Part shown: positions 1 through 11,499 of the stretch, in pieces
Numbering within the stretch: position 1 is the stretch's first letter
Layout: each line of letters begins with the position of its first letter
NCBI GenBank assembly: GCA_019843655.1
Contig: JACDQD010000002.1
Coordinates: 4,164,585-4,228,584 of the forward strand
DNA length: 64,000 bases
From: Lethocerus indicus
Lineage: Eukaryota > Arthropoda > Insecta > Hemiptera > Belostomatidae
Reading direction: 5' to 3'
Translations under genes and position numbers: made by a program
Notes under the pieces: model-generated
What the model saw: the letters and a program-made list of their open reading frames with translations, nothing else
The model's database searches: none
What the model was told of the DNA's origin: nothing

Positions 1-670
1 TAAATTCATTAATGGGGCCGAGCGTTACTCGGCGTTAATAATAATTGGCCGGCGGACTGTTAGCGCTAATCCACTTCCGCCGGCCTATCCCTTTTGATCT
101 CTTCCCTTCTTCCTTTTCAAAAACCTATTTTCGTCTCCAGCTCTATTTTGACGGCCGGCAACAATTCCGAGAAAACTAATTCGGACCCTGTGAAGTTGTC
201 CTCACCACCGACTCTGTATATTATTAGGGCCCAACTATTGATATGGGCGCAATCTTATCCGTTTCCTAAATATGTCGTATTTTTAAAACAGCCGGCTGGC
301 TAACTAAAGGCGCGCCCTTCTTAAAGACAAATTGAATAGCGACCAATTTCCTGTTAAAGTATCTTATAAAAACTAGGCACAATCCCGGTTAATTATCTTT
401 AAAAACATAATTTTAAAAAAATGTCTTTTCATCTTGAATATTTTTCTAATTGATACGCGGTTAGACAGAAGATTCAAATTTACAGAGACTAGAAAATAGA
501 AATATTGAATTTTTTCTGTATGACCTATTTGATTAAAATTCTAGACTTGTTTCGGCTCTACGCCATTGCCAGCAGCACAGTGGCCGTTTAAACTATCGAT
601 ATTTAATAATTTAATTAAATGAAAGAAATATAATTGTAATAAATTAGGAACAACAGTGTGACTACATTCC
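1..670. other. Unique non-coding DNA, no gene seen
   Basis: No frame with coding character and no repeat family is visible. The stretch alternates GC-rich patches containing GGCCGGC-type words with AT-rich DNA, and contains a TTTAATTAAA palindrome near 610. A TATA-like word (TATAATTG, about 629-636) lies some 35-40 bases before the stem-loop cluster at 671. If that cluster is transcribed this could be its promoter element, but nothing else supports transcription. Confidence 0.5.
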
Positions 671-762
671 GTTGCCCTGTACGGCAACCTGAACCCGCAT
701 TCGAATATCTGTCGACGATGAGTTCGAATGCGGCCCGGCGAGTGCCAAATTGCCGGGTTTTT
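671..762 (+). other. Three contiguous stem-loops ending in a T-run; possible structured RNA
   Basis: Three perfect inverted repeats lie end to end. GTTGCC (671-676) pairs with GGCAAC (683-688) over a 6-base loop. CCGCATTCGAA (695-705) pairs with TTCGAATGCGG (723-733) over a 17-base loop that contains GTCGAC. CCCGGC (734-739) pairs with GCCGGG (752-757) over a 12-base loop and is followed directly by TTTTT. The middle 11 bp stem is at about the edge of what a 64 kb window gives by chance. Two flanking stems with almost no gap, plus a T-run that could stop RNA polymerase III, make the set unusual. It does not match any snRNA, Y RNA or vault RNA that I can recall, and I see no A or B box. It may be a real small RNA, a cruciform-prone DNA element or chance. 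Confidence 0.35.
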
Positions 763-3700
763 ATTTCGAAAAAACAACACAACACCGTGGTTTATTATCA
801 GCCGAAAAAAAATAAACACCGACTTCATTTTTCGGTCCATTCGCATATTTTAGTTTTTTTATTCTGTTTATTCATGAAGGAGTCGGCCTCGGATCGTCCA
901 GTGCTGACCTGCTGCTAAGGCCGGCCGTTACAGTATTATCATTGACTACGTTACAGGAAATCATCATATAAAGATATATCTTCGATATATCGTCAGTAGC
1001 GTTCATTTATTAATACCGTCATGTGCAGAGTAGTCCAGAGTACTCGTACCCTATATTATTTTCGTAGACCGATAGAAAGCAGGTTTCTTGTCATTGACAT
1101 CTCGAAAATCTCTATAACGTATCATTTTCCCGTATAGTTAGTTATAGGGTTGTTGAAATGGCCCGAATTGTGTAATGGGAGCGGGGAAGAGGTCATGCGG
1201 CGACACGACCGCCTGTCAACGTTAAAGCGAGGCGCTTGCGGTGATGATGCCGATCTTGATGTTGACGCTTGTGGACGATGTCCAACTTGATGCCCGGGGC
1301 GCCCAACATCGGGTCAAGTGGTTCTAATTGTCGCCTCCGCGTGCCAACACTAATGAGTTCATCGCGAAACAAATTTCGCGCCGCGACAAAGAATTGCCCA
1401 GCGCCGAGTCTTTCTTTTAACCCAACGAGCAGAGGCCGCTGAACGTCAATTTGTCAGAATTTTAAACGACGCTCTCTCCGTCCGTCGTCGTTTATTTAAA
1501 GCGCCGTCTCTAATCTCCTTTTTTAGCCAATACTATGTATTATTTTGTTTCTACTTTGTCGTCACGTTCAGAGACCTTAATTCTGATTTGAAAGTCCCGA
1601 ACGGCTATGAGCCCGACTATGTTATGAGGGGGAGTACCATCAATAAGGGGGATTATCCGTCGAAAGTACAATTGGAGTAATCAATGCGCAATGTCGTTAA
1701 ATATAATTCAAACTCAGAAGATACATTTTTCGGTCCTATTCTACAATCGTTTCGGTTTCTGGCAGCGGCCAGTAGCATTCCGCAGGCAACCCACTTGTCC
1801 AAAGTATTCTGCCTAATCTTACAGACTTATCACGTAGGTCGAATTTGATATTTACATTTTATAGAATCACGGCCGCTATAGTTGTGATAATTTTAGACTA
1901 GCTCCGAGTGTCATTCTCGGCTGGTCAGTCGGCCGGCTGTGATTGTGACTTTGTCCTGCTAGCCGGCCGGTATAGAAGAAGCCGTTGGTAGGAAACAGTG
2001 GACACTTGGCCGCCTAGAGGAAGTGTCGTGGGCCGTTCAGTTTTATGGCACGACGTGCCAACATCCAGGGACAAGTGGAGGAAGCCGATACCCCCCGACG
2101 GTGATTCAGCAACCGATAGCCTCGCCGGCCAGCACGCGTTTGTTATAGCCGCCACCAACACAAGGTATTTCTTGTACCTCAACGAGAGTACGCAGCCCTT
2201 AAGGTTACAATACTCAGTATTTAAGGGCCTAAAATACCAGTTAAGTGATCCACAAGTTTTCGGAATATATTACACGGCCGTCTTTCTACAGAGTTATAAG
2301 GGTAGTAACAGTGCAGTGACAGTAGGCGACGGCAGCCAGGAGACCAAAAATACAACAACTGTTGTAGAAACGTTATTTTCTTTTTAACTGTTTCATTGTC
2401 ACAACTGTAAAATACGATAAGCGACATTGATGTTCGATTAGCACTAATAACGGAGAAAAAACCCACTGTTTAAGCCCCTTTTTGGGATTTTTATTTTTCT
2501 GGCACATTTACATCAAGTGGCCACTCCCTTTTCAGGCGTCTGTACGGAACTTTCGGTATATCGGAAGGCAATTGGAAGGACGATTCGACGTTATTTTCCT
2601 TAATGTTTTCGACTGTAAAGTTCAGTTGATAATTTTCGGTTCGGTAGAAATTTTAAATATTTCTTGTACAGACGGCTAAAGGACCGGACGTCGCAGGATA
2701 CTTGAACGCACTTACCATAATAGTGAAATGTCCCACTAATTGGCTACTGATGGAAATTATCATTAATACCGGATTTTTCCTAGCCTTGAAGCGTTTTCTG
2801 AAGAGAATTATTACCCCGGCGATTCAGGTGGCAAAAACCAGAAGGATGCGATAATGAGTCAATTTCCTGTTAATTGTTACAGCTCAATTAAAATCTATAC
2901 GACAAGAACTAATATTTATATGGATTAATTTTAACTGCCCACAATTAATCGTCGGGCGGTAATTATAAAATATAAAGCTCTGTATTTAATTCATCTAATT
3001 TGACTTTCTAATTGCTCCGATATAAGACCTAGAATTAATACCTAATTAAATTGTAATTGTGTACTCGAACGCGATTGCAAGCCGCATCGTGGAAACGTTT
3101 AATCACTAAAATCATTCATAGAAAGCATACAAATAAGATATAATTATATTATTTTACTGACCAATATTGAATAATAAGTTGAGAACTACAAATTGGATTT
3201 GAGATGCTATTTTCAGTTACAATCGTACTATGTGTAAGACACCTTATTTCAGTTTCTCGGTCTAGGTCTACATTTTTCTTATTTTAAAATGATCTTCTAA
3301 ATCTCTCGATTATAATCATAAGCTTAATATCATGAGGTATCAGCAATAAATCAGAAAAAGAAGAGTTGTGAGAATTGAGTTATAAATTCATTAAGAATCT
3401 GAATATTTGTTTTTCAAATAGAACATCATTTTTTGAACCAGCTTAGTCTACACTATATTTATTATAAAATATGCGAATGCAAATATTTTTGGACAGAAAA
3501 TTCGAATAAAACTGGATTAAATGTTGATTTTAGAGTATTATTTACTATAATATTTTTCACTACGATTGTGTTAGCGACAATGTGCTTCTGATGACAATCA
3601 AAGGAACTTTTGAAAGCGGAAACCGTCCAGTGGCCATTCCCGAACTGTGTACCGTTAAAAGAAATACTTTTAGAGATTTAAACAAATTGTTAAATCTTAA

Positions 3701-5315
3701 TAAGACAAATCAAATAGTCTACGCGCAGAGGGCAAAACATACGCCTCTATTGTTAGCGCATTTATGTTGTATAGATTCAATGATATTTATGTATTATGGA
3801 TTGGAAAAACTTGTGAATTTAGTGATCTGGGTCGACAGGAGGAGTCTCCGGCTGTTTTCAAGGACAGGCATCACTGACCCACTAATGTGTATGCTGCGCC
3901 TATTCAGACCTTAGCCATATATTTAGATTACGATATAGAATTGATAGATTGACGGATTCTATCGACTGGGAAATAGCACGGGGTGATGAAAGTCTGAAAA
4001 TTATACGGTTCAAAAACGGATCCGTGAGTTTTGTAAAGGGACAGAATAGGACAAAAGGTTCTGCCCGAATTGCGAACAATGGATAGCGCTTTCACTCCAC
4101 ATGAACGAAACTGCAAACCTAATTGTTACGGTTAAATTTGATTTTCGGCCAAATAGTAAGGACCGAGATAGTAGGGAACGAAATATGATACAAGCTTTTG
4201 CGTACATGTGTTTTTCACAATAAGATTGCTAGAATTTTACTTGATATACAAGTTTTTTTTTCAGCTAGTGTACTGAAAATCATCACTGTGTCCTACTATG
4301 AACCGTTATAAATGCACACTGAGGAATGCACATAACAGGTGGTAACTGTTTAATGCGGGACACTTCATCATGACTAAGTGCTATCACTATACTATTAAAG
4401 GAATAACTCGAGTGGACGACAGAACTCTTGCCATGGGTGGTATATTCCAAACCCTTTTCGGATAATTTCAATTTACACAGAAAATAGAATATTTCATGTT
4501 CGGAATGTTTTTTGTTATTTGAGCTCCACTAGAAATATATTCAAGTTTGTCGATATATTAGTACCTTTTGGGGACTTATTTTGGTTTTCACTTCATTTTT
4601 TGGCAGCAGCAGAGGCCCGATAAGTGGAAATCTATACCTAATGCTGTAAGATAACCTAGAAGAATTTTCACCTGAAAAAACTCCGACTAAACACCATCGG
4701 TCCGGAATTTTTCTTTTCATGAAGACAAACGGAGATGACCGGGTAAATTTCATTTTGACGAGTCACTCGAAAATTTCAAAACACGATTATCCACGCAATG
4801 TACGTACAAATAAAAACCTGTAAAAAATAAATTCCGAAACTTTCTTTTTACTCAAGAAAACGTACTTTTAACCGAACGATAGTTTAAGACGTGCCTCGCG
4901 CATGAACTGAATATAAGAGGTGAAACTCTTAAAAATTAACATCAATAAATTCAAACATCGAAAGTGATTACAAGTACTAAATAATGAAACTGTTGTACAA
5001 TGGATACTACAGATGTTTGGTCCCAATTAACGAATTGCGAAAGAAAAGAAAATCACATTAAAATCCTCAACTTGCAAGGAGAATTCAGTAAGGCCACCGA
5101 TCTACAGTTCGAATTACGGTGTTGTACGTAATACTCTTCAATTACAAACCGATAAACAGTTCCGTTTGGGCGATTGTAGATCGTAGAGCGGGGTTTGAAT
5201 TAAAGATTGCAGGATGGGCCAAAATAGCGAATTGGCCGGTGGAGTTTGATAATGAGGTCTGAGCGCGATTTTGAAAGCGGATGAGCGGGCCCGATGAGAA
5301 GAGAGTCCTTTACCG
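763..5315. other. Unique DNA, AT-rich from about 2.9 kb; no gene seen
   Basis: The first 1.3 kb holds further small inverted repeats. A bulged 12 bp stem spans 1282-1321, CGCGAAA/TTTCGCG lies at 1363-1380, CGGCCGGCT/AGCCGGCCG at 1930-1969, and a near-palindrome TGGCACG-A-CGTGCCA at 2046-2060. Stems of 7-9 bp are expected many times by chance in 64 kb, so they are noted only as local structure. From about 2.9 to 5.1 kb the DNA is strongly AT-rich, and its frames (the longest is about 110 codons at 3582-3914) show no family motif. Confidence 0.5.
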
Positions 5316-5337
5316 CTCTCTCTCTCTCTCTCTCTCT
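5316..5337. repeat. (CT)11 microsatellite
   Basis: An uninterrupted CT run of about 22 bases opens a 270-base block of simple sequence that reaches about 5570. Confidence 0.95.
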
Positions 5338-5338
5338 G

Positions 5339-5384
5339 GTGGTACTGGTATACTGGTACTGGTATACTGGTATTGGTGGTGGTG
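5339..5384. repeat. Short tandem repeat of GGTACT/GGTATACT units
   Basis: Words GGTACT and GGTATACT alternate several times and then decay into GGT triplets. This looks like slippage next to the (CT)11 run. Confidence 0.85.
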
Positions 5385-5447
5385 AGTGACGTTGTGTGTG
5401 GTCTCTGGGCGGGACCGGCCCCCTCTGGTAATATAGACATCAACGGT

Positions 5448-5456
5448 GGACCACAC
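5448..5456 (+). promoter_or_regulatory. Recurrent GGACCACAC nonamer (copy 1), Runt-type core
   Basis: One of six exact copies of this nonamer in the window, about ten times the half-copy expected by chance. The core ACCACA (TGTGGT on the other strand) matches the known Runt-domain consensus. This copy shares the 14-mer GTGGACCACACACG with the copy at 9616. It sits between a GT/GG-rich repeat and a long CCCT tract. Function is inferred from the motif only. Confidence 0.3.
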
Positions 5457-5500
5457 ACGACCATAGGCCCTCCCACCCTCCCATCCACAGTGCCCACACT

Positions 5501-5568
5501 CCCTCCTCCCTCCCTCCCTCCCTCCCTCCCTCCCTCCCTCTCTCCCCTCCACTCTCTCTCTCTCTCTG
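5501..5568. repeat. (TCCC)n and (CT)n pyrimidine tract
   Basis: About ten tetranucleotide CCCT units are followed by CT repeats, with a short break near 5545. The purine strand gives the low-complexity minus-strand frames seen here, which are rich in GGREGGREGG-type peptides and are not genes. Confidence 0.92.
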
Positions 5569-7013
5569 TCCCTCTCTTTCTCAACGCCAACTCGGCATGT
5601 CTCCTTCCTTCTTCCCGTGCCCTACCTTTCCCCCCAGTCCTTTTACAACCGACAATCCGCCAACACTGTACAGCTTTTTATTTATCCGCGCTTTTGTTTT
5701 GTAATTTAATACATTTCCCGTCGCCATCACCGGACTATATCATCCGCGTTGAAAAATTATTTTTTTATTTTCCAAAAGTACATACTTGAAGTATTTTCAA
5801 ATCCAAAATCATCGTGTAAAAACAGCTGTGAATTAACGACCGAAATGATAAAATTTCTAAATCGAGAAACGCTTGTGAATCAACGAAATTTCTAACTCAG
5901 TTCTATCCATAGATTCCTCAGTCTACAGACGCTTCCCCCATTCATTCATTGACCAACTTCCCCAGTGACCCAAAAAAATGGCCTTCGTCTTTCTACTAGT
6001 TCTTTGCGCCCGATCCCGCTTTGATATCTTGGGACTTTAGTAATATTCCCATTTGATATTTACTTTGTTAATTTAGCTTAAAAGTCGCAAGAACACTAAA
6101 TATCCCAGTTCTTCTTCAAGATGGAACAGTTTATGAAATGAATGACGCTTTACCTGTGTCAAAGTTGAAGGGATATAAATGTTTTCAATTCCTATTTCTA
6201 TAAATCGAATAGAAAATCGATAGGTCCGAAATTTTACATTATGCAGCTGCCGTAATAACACTTAAGGGTTTTTGTCAGCATGCCTGTAGTGAACAAAAAT
6301 ATTTAAAATATCTTTCAAAACCCGTCCTCTTACCCAACTCCTGACCAGACAGACGGTAATTAACCATTGCCGGTTACTGTGTTTACTTTAACTGCTCGTA
6401 ATTTGATTATACGTCTCTACGGATTTATAATGGAGCACTTTTCTCTCACTGAAAGATAATTGGATGGTACTAGAGGGCCTTGCGAATTTCTGACAGAAAT
6501 CGACTATTTTCTCTTAAGCTTTGGCTTCTCCCCAGCGTCAGTAGCATCGCGTTAATCGAGGTTGCCAATTTAAAATTCAGGGTTTCAGGTGTGTACCCGA
6601 GTATATTACAATCGGAATGATACTGACAATGGCGAAAGACGATTGTCGCGACAGTTCAACTAGGAATTGTATTATCCGCGAAAGTTCAATACATGTTTCA
6701 ACCTTATAGCCATGTATAATATATTTTCAACAATGTTGCTGCGAACGGAATCTCGGGCGAGTGGGGGACAATAAATTTCGCCATGCGTCGAATTCATAGG
6801 AAATCTCAAAAGCCAGAGGGGAAGAAGGCCCACTTAAAAGTCCCTTCGCGGGGTTTTAAATCAATAGTGACGTTTATAAATTGAGAGGAGCCCGACCAGC
6901 TGAGGAGAGCGAGCGGGAGAGGGAGACGGGAGAATAAATAAAAGGAAGCGGTTTGAACCATTTAGGGGGATTATCTCGAAGTCAGACCGAGGTTTGTGCC
7001 CGAGGTTGAGCCT

Positions 7014-7022
7014 GTGTGGTCC
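7014..7022 (-). promoter_or_regulatory. Recurrent GGACCACAC nonamer (copy 2)
   Basis: Reads GTGTGGTCC on the plus strand. It lies about 50 bases before a (CCG)n tract. See copy 1 for the motif logic. Confidence 0.28.
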
Positions 7023-7068
7023 CGGACCCTCACGGCCCACCACACCTATTTAGAAAAACCAACAACAA

Positions 7069-7087
7069 CCGCCGCCGCCGCCACCAC
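7069..7087. repeat. (CCG/CCA)n trinucleotide tract
   Basis: About six CCG/CCA triplets follow an AAC-rich stretch. Simple sequence, no frame of note. Confidence 0.85.
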
Positions 7088-8003
7088 CCTCTACAAACGG
7101 TTCCAACCGAGTTCCAGTCATGAATATTAGACACAATTTCAATTATAATCCGCTCATCCGTAAGTTGGGGGCAAACAATTAAACGAGGTGTACAATTTAA
7201 AAAAAATATACAATCAGCAAATCGAAACCCACATCGACCAAACGAAAGAGAGACAACGGAGGATATTTGGAGTGTAGAAGACTTTCCGGAAACTAATTTG
7301 AAATTTCAAAATTTCCCGCATTTCGTGTCTCTCAGTTGTCCCCAAGTGAGAGATAGATAAACTTGCCCAAGAAATGAAAGTTTTGAACAGTTTTTGAATT
7401 TTTAAAAATTACATCAACAGTGGTCCCCCCCGGGTGCGTTGAACATGCCCCAGAGGAGGAAAGTCTGGCCAGTTATTGTGTGGAAAAATTAAGTTTCATC
7501 CGGCAGTTTTTCGGGTAAAGAATAACTCGGTCTGATGTAGAACATCACATTCGGCCGTGCGAACCGATTAAGGCACAGATCGAGTTTGAAACGGCGTATC
7601 GATTAAAACTGACAATGGAGAAGACAACGTTATTAAATTATGACGAGCCCCAGTGTTTCGTGCAGTTAATTAGAGCTAATTGTCTGGGAATCGCGTCGGT
7701 CCGAACTGTTGTTGTGGCCGCTGAAAGACGAGGAAATATATAGGGGGCAATAAATATTTCATTCGTTGTTGAATTACGCCATTATTAAACAAAGTAGAAG
7801 TGCCGGGCGCCCCCTCGGCGAACCTAAACAGGCCAAATGCTTTAGAAACAGAAATATTTAAACGGGCGATGAATGCAATACACCGGAGCATACACCTACA
7901 AATACACGGGCGATAATATATACCATAAATACATTAGACAACTTAATAAATCTCCAAGTCTATCACGCACGATTGTGGCACGAGATTAGGTTTAATATAC
8001 GAA

Positions 8004-8034
8004 TTTTCTGTTTTGTCATTTTTTTTGTTTATAG
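8004..8034 (+). other. Strong polypyrimidine tract plus AG: candidate splice acceptor
   Basis: A T-rich run with few purines ends in TTTATAG at 8034, the best-looking 3' splice site in the first 20 kb. The following sequence is open for only about 10-20 codons in any frame, and I could not pair it with a donor. If real, it would more likely belong to a non-coding or terminal exon. Confidence 0.18.
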
Positions 8035-8648
8035 GCATCAATCATCAAAGTGTATTCAGAGCACTAAGTTCAATATAAGCCGGTGCGACTTAAATTAGGC
8101 CCATGGCATTTTTAGGCCGCAGCATTAATCCAAATTCGAAGCCAACTGTCTCCGCAGTAAAGTAAGCTAACGGATGTATTAATCATGTTTTTTTCCTATA
8201 CTATCCTAGCAGTAGTCACGACGTTCAAGTTTATGATCATACTCAAAACAGTATTTGGAGTTCATCAAAAACGTTTTAGGTAATAATCTTTCCTCCCTAT
8301 TCTGGGATCAACTCAATTGAACGACTTACCATTTCAGTCCGAATATGTGTTGACAAAATCAATTTGACCCGATACCCAATATGAAAATTTCTTCGGGGAA
8401 AGGAAGAGGCGGCAGATTTGACGAGCATTACTTGTGGAAATTATTACTACAACAATTACATTTCACCCCCCCCCTTTTTGTCTATTAAATAACAGCGGCA
8501 GATTTCCTGTTTAAATAAATATGTTATCCGGTTACTATTGAGGGCCGGGCGGTTGAGGCGGATGGCGAAATCGTGGACGGTGACCGAAATGAAAGCTAAT
8601 CGCCACAGTTGGGACTAAGTGCTGTCGGATCAAGTGTAGATCTGGGGA

Positions 8649-8657
8649 GGACCACAC
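8649..8657 (+). promoter_or_regulatory. Recurrent GGACCACAC nonamer (copy 3)
   Basis: Context GGGGAGGACCACACGCG. The preceding GAG is shared with the copy at 24497. Confidence 0.28.
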
Positions 8658-9099
8658 GCGCTTGGTCGGCTCCTATCATAAATAATGACGAAACCTAGTA
8701 TTTATTGTTACGAGCGGGGGCCCCATTCTTTCTTTCTCACGGGCGCCACGACATTAACGACTCCTGGCTTTCGCCTCTAATCGGCCCGACCTCGTACTGA
8801 TACTACAATAACAAGGCCGGCGAATAATCAACACCGAAATTGGGCAGTGTATCGGCAATTCGGACTCTGAAATAGACAACACAAAATGTTCTGAACATTT
8901 GACAGTTTTCGAAACGGCTGCGGCTTTTTCGCGTTTTAGGAAAAACAAAGATGCCTCAGCCGTTGGTGATAAACATCCCCACAGTAGTAATACTTCTAGA
9001 CTAGGGAAGGTTTCAGCGACCACAAATTGAATTGTCACTAACACGGTGTAGCGGGAAGAATTTCGGTTGGCAGGGGTTGAATACCCCTCCAAAGGTCCC

Positions 9100-9111
9100 G
9101 GGATTTTTCCC
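9100..9111. promoter_or_regulatory. Rel/Dorsal-like palindrome GGGATTTTTCCC
   Basis: Matches the GGG-(A/T)n-CC shape known for Rel-family sites. The surrounding 20 bases, CGGGATTTTTCCCGTGTTTG (9099-9118), recur with one change at 48231-48250. Motif only, no functional evidence. Confidence 0.28.
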
Positions 9112-9615
9112 GTGTTTGTTGAGAAAACCACCCGAGTGGTCTCCACTGGAAGGGTTTTTGCCTTTTCCTTCTCTGGCCCTCTCTGTGTTTCAGAACTGTT
9201 ATTGGGGGTCAACTCCTGCCAAACGAGATTCGTGCCTAGAACATCGTATGATCCTACCGGATGTCAATCGGTGATACTTCTATTCGATTGTTGATAATCC
9301 AGGAGTTAACGATTGGCACAGTAAGTAATTTATAAATCGGGACAAGCTAAATCAAATTTCGGCTTAGTGGAATGGACGCCTAGCGGCCGGAGGCATTAAT
9401 TTTAGAACCGGCGAATTGCCAAGATATAGACATTGTCCGAGTTTTTCGGCCGAACAATTGATTGGTCGCAAATTAAACGGGAGTTTAATTTAAATTGAAA
9501 ATAGGAAGAAGACGAAAAAAAGACTGAAATCGGTAGAGTCGAGCTTCTTTGTTTTTGGTTTTTTGGGGGCCGAGAGGGTTGGAGCCGCTCCCCAATTAAC
9601 AGCGCGGGGAGGAGT

Positions 9616-9624
9616 GGACCACAC
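9616..9624 (+). promoter_or_regulatory. Recurrent GGACCACAC nonamer (copy 4)
   Basis: Shares the 14-mer GTGGACCACACACG with the copy at 5448. It lies just after a G-rich run. Confidence 0.28.
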
Positions 9625-11448
9625 ACGGTGACTGTTCTCCAATTGTGCCATCCTCATTCCTCGGATTCCCCGGTCCGAAATTTATGTCCGGAGAAAAGGA
9701 AAAAGAAGCGCCAGTTGGAAAAGGAAGAAGGGGAAATCCTTCTTTTGTCAAAACCCAAGGGGGAAGGCCAAGTGTAACGATATTCGGGGAACGTGATTGG
9801 CAAAATTTACAAAAACTTTATTTTTCCACGAATATAGATAGCGCACATTTATGTACTTAAGTAGTAAACGCGCTCGACCGGCTGGGGAGGGTACACTGCC
9901 TCCAATTGACTCTGAGCATTTAAGCTTACATATTTCAATTATCATCGGGGAATAATTTAGCTCAGAAAAAGCACACAAATGATGAATTGATCACCTACCG
10001 TAACCGTCTTAAATGCCGATTGTAGTGATATAAAATCATGCAAAGTTTTAGGCCGCAGAAGGAAAAAGTCTGATGATTAATGCCACCGCATCTAAGTGGC
10101 CAGTCGGAGTTTCAGTTTTTATAATAACTCCAGTTTATAAGGCGAATGAAATGCCAGTAATTAGTTCCTTACTATTAATTACGAGTGGGAATTTGTAATA
10201 TCTGGATTACTGCCAGATATACTCAACAATTATCCTGTGCAAATAAGTTTTTTAGTTGGTACAACGAATGTTGCGACCGTTTAATGAAGACGTAACAGGA
10301 CAGATTTATTGAAATGGGAGTTTAAATTTTCAATAATACTCGTGTGTAGTTTGATCTTCAGACCAGTCTGTAATTTTCTGACCTTTAGGATGTCTCAGCA
10401 ACATTTCTATGCTTCGGCCCTCCGAATTAGCTTTCAGCAGAGAATAACTCTTGAGTTTACCAACTTTCAGATTAACATTCGGCCCGACTTTGTACATAGG
10501 CATATGCGAAACCTATTCAAATAAATGAAAGAATGATGGAATTTACTTTCGAAATAAGACCAAATATCTTATACGAAATGTAACAAAAATAGGGGTAATG
10601 AGTTGCTTCGCTTCCTTATTATTCAACGTCCCGTTGTGTAACGCATTTAATTGAAATCGTGCAAGTGGAAAGATAATGAAGGAAAAATTGCTCCTGAAAA
10701 AAAGCCCATTTTCAAACATATAATGCTCCAATCTTTTTACGACCCATTATTTCATTCTCGTTTTTCCATTACGAGATCACGTTGGCGTAACGATGTTGGT
10801 TTCGTGAACAGCAATATCAACCAATCTTAATCCTTTTTTCTTACAAATACTATAAATTCAGCGCTCCCCGCAGAGCATTTGTATTATGCAAATAATATAA
10901 ATAATTCATTATGACAAGAAACTGGAACTTATTAATACAACCAAATATCGGTACAATCGGGAATCTGACGAGAGAAGACTTTCGTTTATGTATCAAACAA
11001 AATGTCCCATCAATTCTATATTTTTTCTTAACTACAGCCCTTTTGGTTTATGCAAAATGCCCGCTGAATAGAACTCGAACATTATATAACAAATATGGCT
11101 GACTGAGATTTGTAAACTCTCAAAAAAATTTTGAATAACTTTCCAACCGAAAGTCGTGAAGTTACAAAAGCTGTAACAACCGGACAAAATTACGCTTTGC
11201 ATTGAAATGTCCATATTCAAACTTATATTAATGAAATATCCTTCGACCTGGTTCCAATAAAAACGCTAGAGTCCAACAATAGTAATACACCTGCTGTTTT
11301 TTGCCAAGTAGGGCCATTGACAAATCTATGGAGCGAGGCAGGCAGCTGCCAATTCCATATAAGACTTCGTCATTTCCTCAACGATTATCGAATGGAATTG
11401 GCCCAAAAATAATTTTTGAATATTTATATATACCCAATATATATATAA

Positions 11449-11450
<2 letters not shown>

Positions 11451-11492
<42 letters not shown>
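11451..11492. repeat. (AT)n microsatellite
   Basis: About 21 AT units, preceded by shorter interrupted AT runs from about 11424. Low-complexity frames here translate to alternating I and Y and are not genes. Confidence 0.95.

Positions 11493-11499
<7 letters not shown>

Larger units (their letters stand above)
5583..11450. other. Unique non-coding DNA with scattered motifs
   Basis: No convincing coding region. The longest frame (minus strand, 8754-9212, about 152 codons) lacks a recognisable domain and a splice or promoter context. The block contains three GGACCACAC motifs (7014, 8649, 9616), a CCG tract, a Rel-like palindrome and one strong polypyrimidine/AG site near 8034, all listed separately. 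TTTGAAATTTCAAA is a 14-base perfect palindrome near 7297-7310. ATTATGCAAAT, an octamer-type word, lies near 10883. Confidence 0.45.

Noticed and set aside
734..762. Bacterial rho-independent terminator
   Set aside because: The shape fits (GC stem plus T5), but the window is eukaryotic and there is no gene upstream. It is kept only as part of the three-hairpin cluster.
1363..2366. Several 7-9 bp hairpins as a structured RNA cluster
   Set aside because: Stems of this size with loops up to about 20 bases are expected dozens of times in 64 kb, so they carry little weight alone.
5138..5590. Minus-strand frame with glycine/arginine/glutamate repeats
   Set aside because: Product of CT and CCCT microsatellites.
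7981..8100. Conserved exon after the strong acceptor at 8034
   Set aside because: All frames close within about 20 codons, and no donor or paired exon could be found.
8754..9212. 152-codon minus-strand frame
   Set aside because: Overlapped by two plus-strand frames, no recognisable motif and no context.
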